Shown: positions 1 through 10,329 of the stretch, in pieces | How the letters are laid out: each line of letters starts with the position of its first letter | Position numbering within the stretch: position 1 is the first letter of the stretch | DNA from: Fructilactobacillus florum DSM 22689 = JCM 16035 | Lineage (GTDB): Bacteria > Bacillota > Bacilli > Lactobacillales > Lactobacillaceae | Reading direction: 5' to 3' | DNA: 64,000 nucleotides | Assembly: GCF_001436645.1 (NCBI RefSeq) | Contig: NZ_AYZI01000008.1 | Span: 1-64,000 of the forward strand | Made by a program: the position numbers and the translations under genes | Notes under the pieces: model-generated | Told to the model about the DNA's origin: nothing | Database searches by the model: none | What the model saw: the letters and a program-made list of their open reading frames with translations, nothing else

Positions 1-17
1 GAACTACTTCCGCATAA

Positions 18-91
18 TGCCGACTAGAGGACTCGAACCTCCGACCTCATCATTACTAGTGACGCGCTCTAGCCATCTGAGCTAAGTCGGC
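18..91 (-). tRNA. tRNA-Thr (anticodon AGT)
   Basis: Read on the minus strand this folds as a cloverleaf: acceptor stem GCCGACT/AGTCGGC with discriminator A, D stem GCTC/GAGC, anticodon stem CGTCA/TGATG with loop CTAGTAA (anticodon AGT), and T arm with loop TTCGAGT. No CCA is encoded. An unmodified-looking A34 Thr isoacceptor is known in lactobacilli. It is the last visible member of a minus-strand tRNA cluster that probably continues off the left edge. Confidence 0.95.
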
Positions 92-100
92 AAAATATAA

Positions 101-183
101 TGCGGACGAAGGGACTCGAACCCCCACGTCACGAAGACACTAGAACCTAAATCTAGCGCGTCTGCCAATTCCGCCACGTCCGC
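101..183 (-). tRNA. tRNA-Leu (anticodon TAG)
   Basis: Class II tRNA on the minus strand with a long variable arm. Acceptor GCGGACG pairs with CGTCCGC, the anticodon stem is CTAGA/TCTAG with loop TTTAGGT (anticodon TAG), and the T loop is TTCGAGT. Discriminator A. It lies between the Lys and Thr tRNAs of the same array. Confidence 0.95.
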
Positions 184-198
184 AAATCTATGGTGCAA

Positions 199-271
199 TG
201 AGCCGTGGCAGGTTCGAACTGCCGACCCTCTGATTAAAAGTCAGATGCTCTACCGACTGAGCTAACGGCTC
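199..271 (-). tRNA. tRNA-Lys (anticodon TTT)
   Basis: Minus-strand cloverleaf: acceptor GAGCCGT/ACGGCTC, D stem GCTC/GAGC, anticodon stem TCTGA/TCAGA with loop CTTTTAA (anticodon TTT), T stem GGCAG/CTGCC with loop TTCGAAC, discriminator A. Member of the Val-Lys-Leu-Thr array. Confidence 0.96.
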
Positions 272-274
272 AAA

Positions 275-347
275 TGGAAGATACAGGGTTCGAACCTGTG
301 ACCCTCTGCTTGTAGGGCAGATGCTCTCCCAGCTGAGCTAATCTTCC
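275..347 (-). tRNA. tRNA-Val (anticodon TAC)
   Basis: Minus-strand cloverleaf: acceptor GGAAGAT/ATCTTCC, anticodon stem TCTGC/GCAGA with loop CCTACAA (anticodon TAC), T stem ACAGG/CCTGT, discriminator A. It is the first gene of the array and sits about 40 bases downstream of a near-consensus promoter. Confidence 0.96.
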
Positions 348-386
348 GAATGCGAACAAAACAAAAGCCGTTTTGACAACTATTTA

Positions 387-415
387 ATAATATCATCATA
401 CTAATTGGACGTCAA
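387..415 (-). promoter_or_regulatory. Promoter of the tRNA array
   Basis: On the minus strand TTGACG (410-415) and TATTAT (387-392) are separated by exactly 17 bases, a strong vegetative promoter driving tRNA-Val, -Lys, -Leu and -Thr. The rest of the 348-654 gap holds only the ldh promoter region; I see no reading frame in it. Confidence 0.8.
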
Positions 416-582
416 CTAAAATCTTGATTTTTATTGGCAGATAACATCAAAAAATTGATTATCAGGACTCCTTAAACGATTACTTCATTATATAATCGCT
501 TTAATATCGATGGCAGATCTTTTCGATTAGCAGCTCCCCTCCCACTGGGCTTAAGAATTAATTATACAAATTGCTGGGAATC

Positions 583-611
583 TGAAAGCTGCTTCGAATA
601 AATGTTACAAT
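583..611 (+). promoter_or_regulatory. Probable ldh promoter with a possible cre site
   Basis: TGTTACAAT at 603-611 is an extended -10 element (TGn plus TACAAT) about 40 bases ahead of the ldh start. Just upstream, 583-596 reads TGAAAGCTGCTTCG, which agrees partly with the CcpA cre consensus TGWAANCGNTNWCA. The promoter is reasonably supported; the cre assignment is a weak motif match. Confidence 0.45.
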
Positions 612-630
612 TAGGTCGTAGTAAATTTAA

Positions 631-1611
<981 letters not shown>

Positions 1612-1650
1612 GCCACTTTTGCCCAAGCTGCTCTGCTTAATTTTATAAAT

Positions 1651-1709
1651 AAAAAAGCACCTTCGCTAATTAGGTCGACTTAGTCGACTAGTTGTTGAAG
1701 GTGCTTTTA
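1651..1709. terminator. Bidirectional terminator between ldh and the aminotransferase
   Basis: AAAAGCACCTTC at the left pairs with GAAGGTGCTTTT at the right, and an inner GTCGAC...GTCGAC pairing extends the stem. There is an A tract on the left and a T tract on the right, so it can serve ldh (plus) and the convergent aminotransferase (minus). Confidence 0.9.
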
Positions 1710-1751
1710 TTTAGCTATTTAATTTTCAATCCTGTCGTTTTTGCCTAGTCC

Positions 1752-2918
1752 TTAACCGTTAACATAGGATTTCAAGCGGGCGACTGCTTCCTCAAGCTTA
1801 GCTTGACTGGTAGCATAGCTGATGCGGACATAGCCTTCGCCACCGGCGCCAAAACTACTCCCCGGAATCAAGCCAACTCGCGCTTTTCGCGCTACCTCCA
1901 GACAAAACTCATAACTATTTTGATTGAACTGTTGCGGAATTTTTGCAAATAAATAAAAGGCCCCCTGCGGCAGTTGATTAGCAAAGCCGAGGTCATTTAA
2001 AGCCATGTGCAAATAGTCTCTCCGACGCTCGTACTCAACCCGCATCTGGGCTGCATCGTCTTCACCATCGCGAAAAGCAGCTGCAGCCGCAATTTGAGCA
2101 GCGGTCATAACCGAAGTCGAAATCAATTCATGCACTTTAGCAATTTCCGTCATAATATCTGCAGGACCAGCAACAACCCCAATCCGCCACCCGGTCATAG
2201 CGTGCGATTTTGACAATCCATTAAATAACAAGGTTTGCGCTGGGATAAACTCAGCAATCGAGGTATGCGTTTGGTCATAAGTCAATTCACTATAAATCTC
2301 GTCACTGATTACCAATAGATCGGTTTTTGCTAAAACTGCCGCCAACTCCTGCACCTGTTTGCGACAATAACTAACTCCCGTCGGATTCGCAGGGAAATTC
2401 AAAATAATTGCCTTAGCCTTTGGATGCGCCGCCAACTCTGTTTGCAAACGGGCCGGCGTTAGTTGGAACTGATCGTTGGCCGTGTTGATTTCCACCAAGC
2501 GAGCTTCGTTTAACTCTAATAATGAGTCATAGACCGGAAAAGCTGGCGTCGGCATCAAGATTTCATCTTGTGGATTTACAAACGTCTCTAGCGCCACGTA
2601 CATCGCTTCGGTTACTCCATTAGTGATCACCACTTGGGTCGTTGGATCATAATCAAGTTGATATTTATTACGCAAAAACTGAGCCGCCGCCGTACGGGTC
2701 TCCAAAAGACCGCGCGTCGCTGTGTAGTGACTCTGATCAGCATTAATCGCCGCAATTGCCGCATCCTTGACGTGGCGTGGCGTGGGGAAATCAGGCTCGC
2801 CTAAGGTAAGATTGATCAACCCAGGAATGTCCGCAATTTTCTCGCTAAATTGATAGATATCAGAAAGCCGCGCCGCTTTAACGGAGGGCTTGATTTTTTT
2901 CATTAAATCTGGTGTCAT
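1752..2918 (-). CDS. Class I/II pyridoxal-phosphate aminotransferase
   Basis: A fold-type I aminotransferase of 388 residues. The PLP-binding lysine is in the motif SKSHAMTGWRIG (SKS) in the C-terminal half, and the Asn of NFPANPTGVSY and the Asp of ISDEIYSEL are the usual cofactor contacts. An Arg near the C terminus (GYVRISYA) binds the substrate carboxylate. Related lactobacillar proteins are annotated as aromatic aminotransferase or as N-acetyl-diaminopimelate aminotransferase; the sequence alone does not settle the substrate. The start is the ATG at 2918, seven bases after GGAG; a longer TTG-initiated frame lacks a ribosome binding site. It stands alone between ldh and pepX. Confidence 0.85.
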   Translation of the reverse strand: MTPDLMKKIKPSVKAARLSDIYQFSEKIADIPGLINLTLGEPDFPTPRHVKDAAIAAINADQSHYTATRGLLETRTAAAQFLRNKYQLDYDPTTQVVITNGVTEAMYVALETFVNPQDEILMPTPAFPVYDSLLELNEARLVEINTANDQFQLTPARLQTELAAHPKAKAIILNFPANPTGVSYCRKQVQELAAVLAKTDLLVISDEIYSELTYDQTHTSIAEFIPAQTLLFNGLSKSHAMTGWRIGVVAGPADIMTEIAKVHELISTSVMTAAQIAAAAAFRDGEDDAAQMRVEYERRRDYLHMALNDLGFANQLPQGAFYLFAKIPQQFNQNSYEFCLEVARKARVGLIPGSSFGAGGEGYVRISYATSQAKLEEAVARLKSYVNG

Positions 2919-3031
2919 ACTCTCGCTCCAATTACTTTCAGAATCCAAACAAACATAGCTTATTTTACACTAATTCCTCACAAAAACCGGGAATAAGGGT
3001 ACAATTAACTAAATTATAAAGGAGTTTTGGC

Positions 3032-5380
3032 ATGAAAATTAATCAATTTGCTACTATCACAACTGATTATCACACCCAACTAATCGAATTAGAACGTGTC
3101 GGCTTCAAAACCAACACGATCGGTGCCAAGCAGCGGCTAGCTGCCTACTTAGAAAAAGTCTATTGGCAACAACAGCAAACTGGATCCCTCCAAGAGCAAG
3201 AAGCGCAGTTGTTAGCTACTCCAACCCAGACAATGGCGTCCTTTTTGGCGAGCAAAGCGCCCCTTACACCAACCATCTTTGCTTTACTTAGCCTGCAATT
3301 ACTGGGATTTTTACCGTGGGATGATTTTGATCCCAACCACCCCCAAACTAGTCGTAAAAATCTTGGTTTAGCCCCAATTGAAATGGTAACAACCGAAACA
3401 GACGTCGCAAGGGCTTGGTACCAGTTGCTAACTACCCATACCCGTTTTGGCCTCACCTATTTAGATCACCTAGCCAGCCAAGGATATTTCACGCAACCAC
3501 ATTTTCGACAGAATCAGCAGCTCTTTTTCAATGGTAAGGCCCAGGCAACCTTTCAAACAAATGCCTTTCATCATGAACTAGTGTACGTACCGACTGATGT
3601 TGATACTGATGGCGATGGTTTGCTGGATTTAATTCGGGTTGAAATCACCCGTCCAACCAGTTCGGTACCAGTTCCTGCCGTCTATACCGCCTCACCCTAT
3701 GATCAAGGAACTAACGATCGCTATGGCGAACAGCTCACACATCAAGTTGACGTGCCCCTGACTAGAAAACAACCGGCTCAACATCACCACCAACCTTTCC
3801 AACCGCTGCCACGAAAAGCGAAGTCCCCCGTAACCGAGCCTGCCACCAGTCAAACACTTCAATGCCCACCACCACATCCGGGATATACGCTCAACGACTA
3901 CCTGCTTCCGCGGGGATTTGCCAGCATTTATGCCGCCGGAATTGGTACCATCGATTCTGACGGTCTCCAAACCTGTGGTGATCCTGCCCAAACAAACGCT
4001 ACGATTGCCGTCATTGAATGGCTACACGGTGACCGACCAGCCTTTGTTAGCAAAAATCGTAAGCAAGCGGTGGCGGCAGACTGGTGCAATGGCAACGTTG
4101 CCATGACCGGTCGCTCCTATCTAGGGACGTTAGCAATTGCGGCGGCAACGACTGGGGTTCCTGGTCTCAAAACGATTATTCCAGAGGCGGCGATTTCTTC
4201 TTGGTACGACTATTATCGTGAAAATGGGCTGGTGGTTGCGCCTGGTGGGTTTCAAGGTGAGGATTGTGATGTGCTCGCTGCTGAAACTTTTTCCAGACGT
4301 CAACGACCGGGGGATTATCTAAAAGTACAAACGGCGTTCGAGCAAGAACTCGCTGACTTGCAGCAAGGACAAGACCGAACTAGCGGTAGTTATAACCAGT
4401 TTTGGGATGATCGCAATTATCGTAACCACTTGCAACAAATTAAATGTGATGTCCTGTTAGTCCACGGGTTGAATGACGAAAATGTTAAACTTAAAAATCC
4501 AGCAGCCTTGTGGGCTGGTCTCAAAGACCTCCCAATTAGTAAAAAATTGATTTTACACCAAGGTCAGCATGTCTATCTAAACAACTTTCCGTCCTTTGAT
4601 TTCACAGACATCGTCAACCTGTGGCTTAGCAATAAACTCTATCAGTGTGATAACCACGTTGATCAAGCACTACCAACGGTTATTGTGCAGGATAATCTAC
4701 TTCCAGAAACCTGGGAAACCCGCCCGAACTGGCTCACCGCTCCCCAAAAGTCCCTGCCACTAAGCTTTAATCATGCTTCGTTTCACAATGAAATTGAGCC
4801 AGCTACCTTTAAGTTCTACTGCCAAAATCCGGAGCGCTGGAAAACTGACCTATGGAACCTTGCAGATGACAGATTAGCTAACCAACGAGTCACCGCCTTA
4901 ATCCCGCACAAAACAGGAACCATTAACGGAATTCCTCGTCTGGAATTAACCCTTAGCAGTAGTCAACCTCTAGGCTTGATCAGTGCCATGCTACTTGATT
5001 ACGGCGAAGCGCACCGACTCACCACCCAGCCCACCAAGTTAATGCCCAACGGGATGCCTCTGGGGTATCGCTGGTATACCGACAATCTTTTTGAGTTTAC
5101 ACTGGCTCAGCAACCGAGCGCAGCGCACTTGATTGCCCGTGGTCACCTAAACTTACAAAACCGGATTAGTGCAGATCAAGATCAAAACTTAATTGCAAAT
5201 CAGTTTTATCACGTTGAACTCCCATTACAACCAACTTACTATCATCTTCTCGCGGAGCGCAAACTAGTGGTCATTTTATTTAGTACCGACTTTCAGATGA
5301 CCATCCGTGGCAACCAAGCCATTACCTATCAACTGCAGCCGCAAGCCAGTCGGTTAATTTTACCCTGGCAAACTGACTAA
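3032..5380 (+). CDS. pepX: Xaa-Pro dipeptidyl-peptidase
   Basis: Cytoplasmic S15-family serine peptidase that releases X-Pro dipeptides from peptide N termini, completing the breakdown of proline-rich (for example casein) peptides. The product has 782 residues, the usual size. The nucleophile motif GRSYLG puts the catalytic Ser at 362; the Asp of HGLNDEN (482) and the His of HQGQHVYL (513) complete the triad, with spacing like the lactococcal enzyme. The central alpha/beta-hydrolase domain is followed by a C-terminal jelly-roll domain from about residue 560. Ribosome binding site AAAGGAG lies seven bases before ATG. It is monocistronic with a terminator at 5451-5485. A second proline-specific peptidase is at 58958. 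Confidence 0.95.
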   Translation: MKINQFATITTDYHTQLIELERVGFKTNTIGAKQRLAAYLEKVYWQQQQTGSLQEQEAQLLATPTQTMASFLASKAPLTPTIFALLSLQLLGFLPWDDFDPNHPQTSRKNLGLAPIEMVTTETDVARAWYQLLTTHTRFGLTYLDHLASQGYFTQPHFRQNQQLFFNGKAQATFQTNAFHHELVYVPTDVDTDGDGLLDLIRVEITRPTSSVPVPAVYTASPYDQGTNDRYGEQLTHQVDVPLTRKQPAQHHHQPFQPLPRKAKSPVTEPATSQTLQCPPPHPGYTLNDYLLPRGFASIYAAGIGTIDSDGLQTCGDPAQTNATIAVIEWLHGDRPAFVSKNRKQAVAADWCNGNVAMTGRSYLGTLAIAAATTGVPGLKTIIPEAAISSWYDYYRENGLVVAPGGFQGEDCDVLAAETFSRRQRPGDYLKVQTAFEQELADLQQGQDRTSGSYNQFWDDRNYRNHLQQIKCDVLLVHGLNDENVKLKNPAALWAGLKDLPISKKLILHQGQHVYLNNFPSFDFTDIVNLWLSNKLYQCDNHVDQALPTVIVQDNLLPETWETRPNWLTAPQKSLPLSFNHASFHNEIEPATFKFYCQNPERWKTDLWNLADDRLANQRVTALIPHKTGTINGIPRLELTLSSSQPLGLISAMLLDYGEAHRLTTQPTKLMPNGMPLGYRWYTDNLFEFTLAQQPSAAHLIARGHLNLQNRISADQDQNLIANQFYHVELPLQPTYYHLLAERKLVVILFSTDFQMTIRGNQAITYQLQPQASRLILPWQTD

Positions 5381-5450
5381 GTTTCATCAGACGGTCTGCC
5401 TGCTAATGTTGTGTAAATGACAAGCCTTATCTTGCTAAAAAAACTTAAGC

Positions 5451-5485
5451 AAAAAGCCCTAATCAAAACTGATTAAGGCTTTTTT
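5451..5485. terminator. Bidirectional terminator pepX / phn operon
   Basis: AAAAAGCC and GGCTTTTT pair, with TAATCA/TGATTA inside the stem. A runs on the left and T runs on the right allow use from both sides. Confidence 0.9.
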
Positions 5486-5520
5486 GCTTGGGTTTCGAAT
5501 TACACGGAGCTGCTCAAAAA

Positions 5521-6312
5521 TTAATGTAGGCGTCGTCGCAGGTAACTGGACAAACCGTCAATCAGAATCACCATTAAGACGATCCCCAGTAAAATCACTC
5601 CGGTTTTGGACCAATCGCGCGTTTGGAGTGCAAACATCAGCGGAGTTCCCACCCCACCGGCGCCCACAATTCCTAAAATGGAAGCAGAACGGACTGAGAT
5701 CTCAAACCGATACAAGGTTGCCGATAAAAAAGCGGGCAAGATTGCCGGAAGCGTTGCCAACCAAAAACGTTGCAACTTCGTTCCTCCAGTTGCTTTAATC
5801 GCAAGCTCTGCTCGGTGATCCATTGCTTCGATGGACTCGGAAAAAAGTTTCCCCAACATTCCCACCGAGTGAAATCCAACCGCCAGGACTCCCGCAAACG
5901 AACCGGGTCCAACCGCTTTGATAAACATGATGGCCAAGATAACTTCGGGAAAGGCACGAATCGCTGTTAATAATAATTTACCAATGGTCGCCCGCGGATG
6001 AAACCACCGCGAATTGGTCTGGGCAGCAAGGAAGGAAAAGGGCACACTAATGATGGCCGAAATAAAAGTTCCCAAAAATGCGATGGCTAAGGTAATGACC
6101 AGTTGGGACACCAAATCTTCCCCACTACCATTGTAAATATAGGACCAATCTGGATTAAACATGCCATGCAAAATTGATGCACTAACCTGCCCAGCAGATT
6201 TTTGAATGGGAACTAAGGGAATCCCACGAATTGACCACCAGTACAATGAAATGATGAGGACAATACCAATCATCCATTCCCAACGACCCCATTTACTCCG
6301 TAACTTCTTCAT
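5521..6312 (-). CDS. phnE: Phosphonate-type ABC transporter permease (second PhnE)
   Basis: Integral membrane subunit of 263 residues with a BPD_transp_1 fold. An N-terminal membrane segment lies near residues 14-30, and the coupling motif around residues 175-190 (EAMDHRAELAIKATGGTKLQRF) contacts the ATPase. It overlaps the upstream paralogous permease by four bases (ATGA), so translation is probably coupled. GGAGG lies eight bases before ATG. Two different PhnE subunits would form the heterodimeric channel. It is the last gene of a phnD-phnC-phnE-phnE operon. Confidence 0.9.
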   Translation of the reverse strand: MKKLRSKWGRWEWMIGIVLIISLYWWSIRGIPLVPIQKSAGQVSASILHGMFNPDWSYIYNGSGEDLVSQLVITLAIAFLGTFISAIISVPFSFLAAQTNSRWFHPRATIGKLLLTAIRAFPEVILAIMFIKAVGPGSFAGVLAVGFHSVGMLGKLFSESIEAMDHRAELAIKATGGTKLQRFWLATLPAILPAFLSATLYRFEISVRSASILGIVGAGGVGTPLMFALQTRDWSKTGVILLGIVLMVILIDGLSSYLRRRLH

Positions 6313-7094
6313 TGTAAATGCCTCCTCGTCAGGTTGCTGATCAGATCAATTATCAACACGACCACGAAGATAGCAATAATAATAACCGCCGTTTGTGGAT
6401 AGGCAAACTGATCCAAACTCTGTTGCAAATCGAGTCCGATTCCGCCAGCGCCTAGATACCCAAGCACGGTTGACGCACGGACATTAATTTCTAGTGCATA
6501 CAAAATATCACTAGCAAATCGACCAGCTAACTGTGGCAGCATGGCAATCCGAATCGTTTGCAGCAAACTAGCTCCCGTCGTCTGAAGCGCATACACCGGA
6601 CCCATATCGATGGTCTCAATAATTTCATAAAAGAGTTTTGAGACCATCCCAAAGGAAAAAATTGCTAGCGTAATCATGCCAGTCATTGGTCCAATTCCAA
6701 AAATCGCCACAAAAAGAGCTGCCAATAACAGGTTTGGTAAGGTTCTAATCAAAGACAAGCCTAATCTAACCAAGCTCCTTCCCCACCAATTTTTAACGAT
6801 GTTTCGGGCGGCCAAGAAGGCGAATGGTACTGCCAAAATCGTCCCCAGCGTGGTTCCCAATACCGCCATTTGAATTGTTTGTGCCAACGGCTTTTGAATT
6901 TGACTGAGATAATTCCAATCCGGTTGCTGCATCTGTTTTAAGATCACCAGAAACTGGGGCGAATTTTTTGCAAATGCACCCACGTCCACGCCCGTCAGCT
7001 GGGCGGAAATAACCGTCAAGAGAACCAGTAGCAGGGTCACACTAATGCCAAGCACGTGATAGCGTTTCCAAAAACTAAGTTGCGGGACTTGCAT
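6309..7094 (-). CDS. phnE: Phosphonate-type ABC transporter permease (first PhnE)
   Basis: Membrane permease of 261 residues, paralogous to the next gene. The coupling loop is visible around EIIETIDMGPVYALQTTGASLLQTIRIAMLP (about residues 160-190), followed by the typical GYLGAGGIG stretch. GGAG lies five bases before ATG. It starts two bases after phnC ends, so the genes form one transcription unit. Confidence 0.9.
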   Translation of the reverse strand: MQVPQLSFWKRYHVLGISVTLLLVLLTVISAQLTGVDVGAFAKNSPQFLVILKQMQQPDWNYLSQIQKPLAQTIQMAVLGTTLGTILAVPFAFLAARNIVKNWWGRSLVRLGLSLIRTLPNLLLAALFVAIFGIGPMTGMITLAIFSFGMVSKLFYEIIETIDMGPVYALQTTGASLLQTIRIAMLPQLAGRFASDILYALEINVRASTVLGYLGAGGIGLDLQQSLDQFAYPQTAVIIIAIFVVVLIIDLISNLTRRHLQ

Positions 7095-7096
7095 AA

Positions 7097-7855
7097 CTAC
7101 TCCTTTCCGTGTTCATAAATTTCTTGTAATTCTGCTTGGTTACTCTGGTCAGCAGCCCGATCGTAGACTATTCGTCCATCCCGCAGACCAATAATTCGGT
7201 CTGCATATTTGAGTGCCAACTCAACGGAATGTAGGTTAACTAAAACCGTGATTTTTTCATATTTTTTCAAGTTGTATAAATCGCGCATAACGCCAGTGCT
7301 AGTCTTTGGATCTAGGGAGGCCACCGGTTCATCTGCTAAGACCAGGGTCGGATCCTGCATCAAGGTTCGGGCAATCGCAACCCGCTGTTTCTGCCCACCA
7401 GAAAGTTGATCCGCCCGCTGGTATAATTTTTGGACAAGGTTAACTTTTTTTAACTGTTCGACAGCCAAGGCTTGGTCCTGCGTACTATACCATCCCAGTA
7501 ACGTTTTCCAAGTCGGATAATAGCCTGTTCGACCAGCTAACACATTTTTTTGCACCGTTGCCCGCTCAACTAGATTAAAGCCTTGAAAAATCATCCCGAT
7601 TTGACGCCGCATGTGCCGTAGCTTTCGCCCACGAACCTTGGTAACATCTTGCCCATTAACAAGTACGGATCCATTAGTGATTTCAATCATCCGATTAACC
7701 GAATTTAGGAGCGTACTCTTCCCAGCTCCAGACAAACCAACCACGGCGACAAACTGTCCTTTAGGTACGGAAAAATTAATGTCATCCAACCCCAAAACAC
7801 CATTTCGATAACGTTTGCTTACATGTTGAAACTCCAATACCGTCTCTGCTGTCAC
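7097..7855 (-). CDS. phnC: Phosphonate-type ABC transporter ATPase
   Basis: Nucleotide-binding subunit of 252 residues that energises import. Walker A GLSGAGKST near residue 41, signature LSGGQKQRVAIART near 152, Walker B TLVLADEPVASLDP near 172 and an H-loop in VNLHSVELAL. The overall arrangement matches PhnC. I chose the GTG at 7855, seven bases after GGAGG; the neighbouring TTG is too close to it. Eight to eleven bases separate it from phnD. Confidence 0.9.
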   Translation of the reverse strand: MTAETVLEFQHVSKRYRNGVLGLDDINFSVPKGQFVAVVGLSGAGKSTLLNSVNRMIEITNGSVLVNGQDVTKVRGRKLRHMRRQIGMIFQGFNLVERATVQKNVLAGRTGYYPTWKTLLGWYSTQDQALAVEQLKKVNLVQKLYQRADQLSGGQKQRVAIARTLMQDPTLVLADEPVASLDPKTSTGVMRDLYNLKKYEKITVLVNLHSVELALKYADRIIGLRDGRIVYDRAADQSNQAELQEIYEHGKE

Positions 7856-7866
7856 CAAAATTCCTC

Positions 7867-8811
7867 CTATTTACTAAGCTGATTAACAATTTTCAAATTC
7901 TTGCGAACGGGGTCAAAATTGCTATCCTTCGCTGCCACATAACCTTGATGCCCATAAATTTGATAGATTAAATCGTGCCCTTTTTTAGTTTTAGCAATGT
8001 TTTCAAATGCCGTCGTAATCTTACGATTCCAAGCTGGATCCATATCATTTCGTACTGAAATCGTATCGTTTGGAATCGGTTTGGTCATATATAACACCGT
8101 AGTATCGGTCATTACCTTAGGATCATCCTTTGCGGCAATCTTACGAGCTCCCTGAAAGACAAACGCGGCATCAGCATTCCCGTTATAAACTGCTAGGACT
8201 CCCTGATCAGAACCTTTGACGGTAAAAGTCTTAATCCCATCTTGATTAATGTTGATCCCCTTCTGTGATAATTCGGCCGCTGGGAATACGTAGCCGGCAG
8301 TTGACGTGGTATCTTGCGTGGCAATCTTCTTCCCTTTTAAATCAGATAATTTTTTTACTTTTCCGCCTTTTTTAACCACAATCTCACCATAGTAATGATC
8401 ACTGGGCGTCTCAGTTAGATTCTCATCATTTCCAGCAGCATATTTATAACGAGTTGCTTGCAATAACGCCTTAATGCCATAGTTTTTGTGTCCTAGAACA
8501 TAACTAGTGGGAGTAAGAAACGCGATGTCGGCTGTTTTAGAACCAAGCGCCTCTACCATTGCATTTCCACTAGTCGCCACCGTCACCTTGACCGGCACGT
8601 GCAACTGTTTTTCTAACATCTTTTGCATCGGCTTAGCCTGTGCTTCCATCTTGCCCGCATTTGAAGATGGATTAAATTCAACCGTCAACTTTTTGGGCTT
8701 ATAGTTAGCCGTTGTTGACTGATTGGACTTGCCACAGGCTGCCATTCCAACTGCTAAACAAACCAGCGCGCTTCCCAATAAACCTACTTTCCACCACTTC
8801 TTCTGCATCAT
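7867..8811 (-). CDS. phnD: Phosphonate/phosphite-type ABC transporter substrate-binding lipoprotein
   Basis: Extracytoplasmic binding protein of 314 residues, anchored as a lipoprotein: a basic N terminus (MMQKKWWK), a hydrophobic stretch and the lipobox GMAAC at about residue 26. The mature part is a PhnD-type two-lobe domain (EFNPSSNAGKMEAQAKPM, then ADIAFLTPTSYV and the DTTSTAGYVFP ligand loop). The first of two adjacent ATG codons (8811) lies seven bases after GGAGG; the open frame extends further upstream without a good start. It is the first gene of the operon. No phosphonate-degrading gene is seen nearby, so the ligand (phosphonate, phosphite or phosphate ester) is open. Confidence 0.88.
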   Translation of the reverse strand: MMQKKWWKVGLLGSALVCLAVGMAACGKSNQSTTANYKPKKLTVEFNPSSNAGKMEAQAKPMQKMLEKQLHVPVKVTVATSGNAMVEALGSKTADIAFLTPTSYVLGHKNYGIKALLQATRYKYAAGNDENLTETPSDHYYGEIVVKKGGKVKKLSDLKGKKIATQDTTSTAGYVFPAAELSQKGININQDGIKTFTVKGSDQGVLAVYNGNADAAFVFQGARKIAAKDDPKVMTDTTVLYMTKPIPNDTISVRNDMDPAWNRKITTAFENIAKTKKGHDLIYQIYGHQGYVAAKDSNFDPVRKNLKIVNQLSK

Positions 8812-8848
8812 TGAACTCCCTCCAACTCCTAGTGTTTGTAATGATGCT

Positions 8849-8877
8849 AGTTTAGCAGAATAAACCAACAATAACAA
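8849..8877 (-). promoter_or_regulatory. Promoter of the phn operon
   Basis: On the minus strand TTGTTA (8872-8877) and TAAACT (8849-8854) are 17 bases apart, about 40 bases ahead of the phnD start. Confidence 0.6.
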
Positions 8878-8971
8878 TGTTTTTTGATTAATTATTCGTA
8901 ATTATCTAATATTTTTGTCTTAAATATCCTTTACTTAAATAATGTTCGTGTTTTACTCAAAAACCGGGATT

Positions 8972-9001
8972 AAAAAAACAGCCGTTGCCAACGACTGTTA
9001 A
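8972..9001 (-). terminator. serS terminator
   Basis: On the minus strand AACAGTCGTTG pairs with CAACGGCTGTT and is followed by seven T residues, directly after the serS stop codon. Confidence 0.88.
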
Positions 9002-9012
9002 CCAATGATTAT

Positions 9013-10302
9013 TTAAAATTGTGGTTGCGGAGTAAGCTTTTTAATCCCGTGCATATAGGGTTGCAAAGCCTGTGGAATCGAAACGCTACCATCCTCATTT
9101 TGAAAATTCTCCAAAATTGCAGCCACAGTTCGTCCAACTGCCAAGCCAGAACCATTTAGGGTATGCACATACTGCAAATTCCCAGCTTCATCTCGATATT
9201 GAATGTGAGCTCGTCGGGCTTGAAAATCAGTTGTATTTGAACAACTAGAAATTTCTCGATAGCAATTTTGCGATGGCATCCACACCTCGATATCGTGGGT
9301 CATTGCTGCCGTAAAACTCATGTCACTGCTGGTTAACGTAATGACATGATATGGGATTTCTAATTTTTGTAACGATGCTTCCGCCTGTTGGGTGATTTCC
9401 GCAAGTGCTTCCCATGAATCTTCTGGTTTTGTAAACTGCACCATTTCGACCTTGTTAAATTGGTGGAGCCGAATCAGTCCCTTCGTGTCCCGACCGGCAC
9501 TACCAGCTTCCGAGCGAAAAGCAGGGCTAAGCGCCGTGAATTTCACGGGTAACTTCTCTGACGGAATGACCTCATCTCGATAGAAATTCACCAGGGGAAC
9601 CTCAGCCGTTGGAATCATGGTTAGATCGCTGTCCTTGATTTCAAAACCGGCCTTTGTTTCTTTGAACTTAGGAAACTGCCCTGTCCCATACATCGAAGCA
9701 GAATTGACCATGTAAGGTGGGAGCACTTCCGTATACCCTGCGGCCTGATTTTGATCTAGATAAAAATTATAAACGGCTCGTTCTAACAAGGCGCCTGCTC
9801 CCAAATAGTAAACAAACCGACTCCCAGAAACTTTGGCACTCCGTTTAAAATCTAGAATGTGGAGCTGCTCTCCAATTTCATCATGAGAACGAGGGGAAAA
9901 CGAGAATTGGGGGAGCTCCCCAGATTTCCGCAATTCCACGGCGCCCTCTTCCGTCAGACTAACGGGAACCTGATCACTAGGAATGTTGGGTAAATGTGCT
10001 TCGAGGTCTAATTGTTGCTGAGTAAGCTGTTCTAGCTGTTCATCCAACTGTTTAATCTGATGGCCAGTCGCACGCATTTGTGCGATGGCATCATCGGCTG
10101 CTTCATGGCGTCGTTTCTTTTGTGAAATCTGATCAGAGACGTCATTTCGTTGCGCTTTAAGCTGTTCCGTTTTGACAATTAGCTCTCGACGCTGTTGATC
10201 TAACTGCAACAATTCATCAATAGTAGTCGCCTGAATCCCTCTAGTTTCCATTTTTTGCTTGAACCAGGTTGGGTTTTGGCGAATAAGCTTACGATCTAAC
10301 AT
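9013..10302 (-). CDS. serS: Seryl-tRNA synthetase
   Basis: Class II aminoacyl-tRNA synthetase of 429 residues that charges tRNA-Ser. The N-terminal region (about 25-105) is the long antiparallel coiled coil that grips the tRNA variable arm. Motif 2 is visible in [21 protein letters not shown] (the FR...GR core) and motif 3 in [23 protein letters not shown] lies six bases before the ATG. It is expressed from a T-box leader (10330-10520), so transcription rises when tRNA-Ser is uncharged. Confidence 0.97.
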   Translation of the reverse strand: MLDRKLIRQNPTWFKQKMETRGIQATTIDELLQLDQQRRELIVKTEQLKAQRNDVSDQISQKKRRHEAADDAIAQMRATGHQIKQLDEQLEQLTQQQLDLEAHLPNIPSDQVPVSLTEEGAVELRKSGELPQFSFSPRSHDEIGEQLHILDFKRSAKVSGSRFVYYLGAGALLERAVYNFYLDQNQAAGYTEVLPPYMVNSASMYGTGQFPKFKETKAGFEIKDSDLTMIPTAEVPLVNFYRDEVIPSEKLPVKFTALSPAFRSEAGSAGRDTKGLIRLHQFNKVEMVQFTKPEDSWEALAEITQQAEASLQKLEIPYHVITLTSSDMSFTAAMTHDIEVWMPSQNCYREISSCSNTTDFQARRAHIQYRDEAGNLQYVHTLNGSGLAVGRTVAAILENFQNEDGSVSIPQALQPYMHGIKKLTPQPQF

Positions 10303-10329
10303 AGTTTCCTCCTGAAAATTTGGCTAAAC

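Noticed and set aside
3692-3991. Frames antisense to pepX
   Set aside because: PepX is complete and well supported; the antisense frames have no ribosome binding site or recognisable protein.
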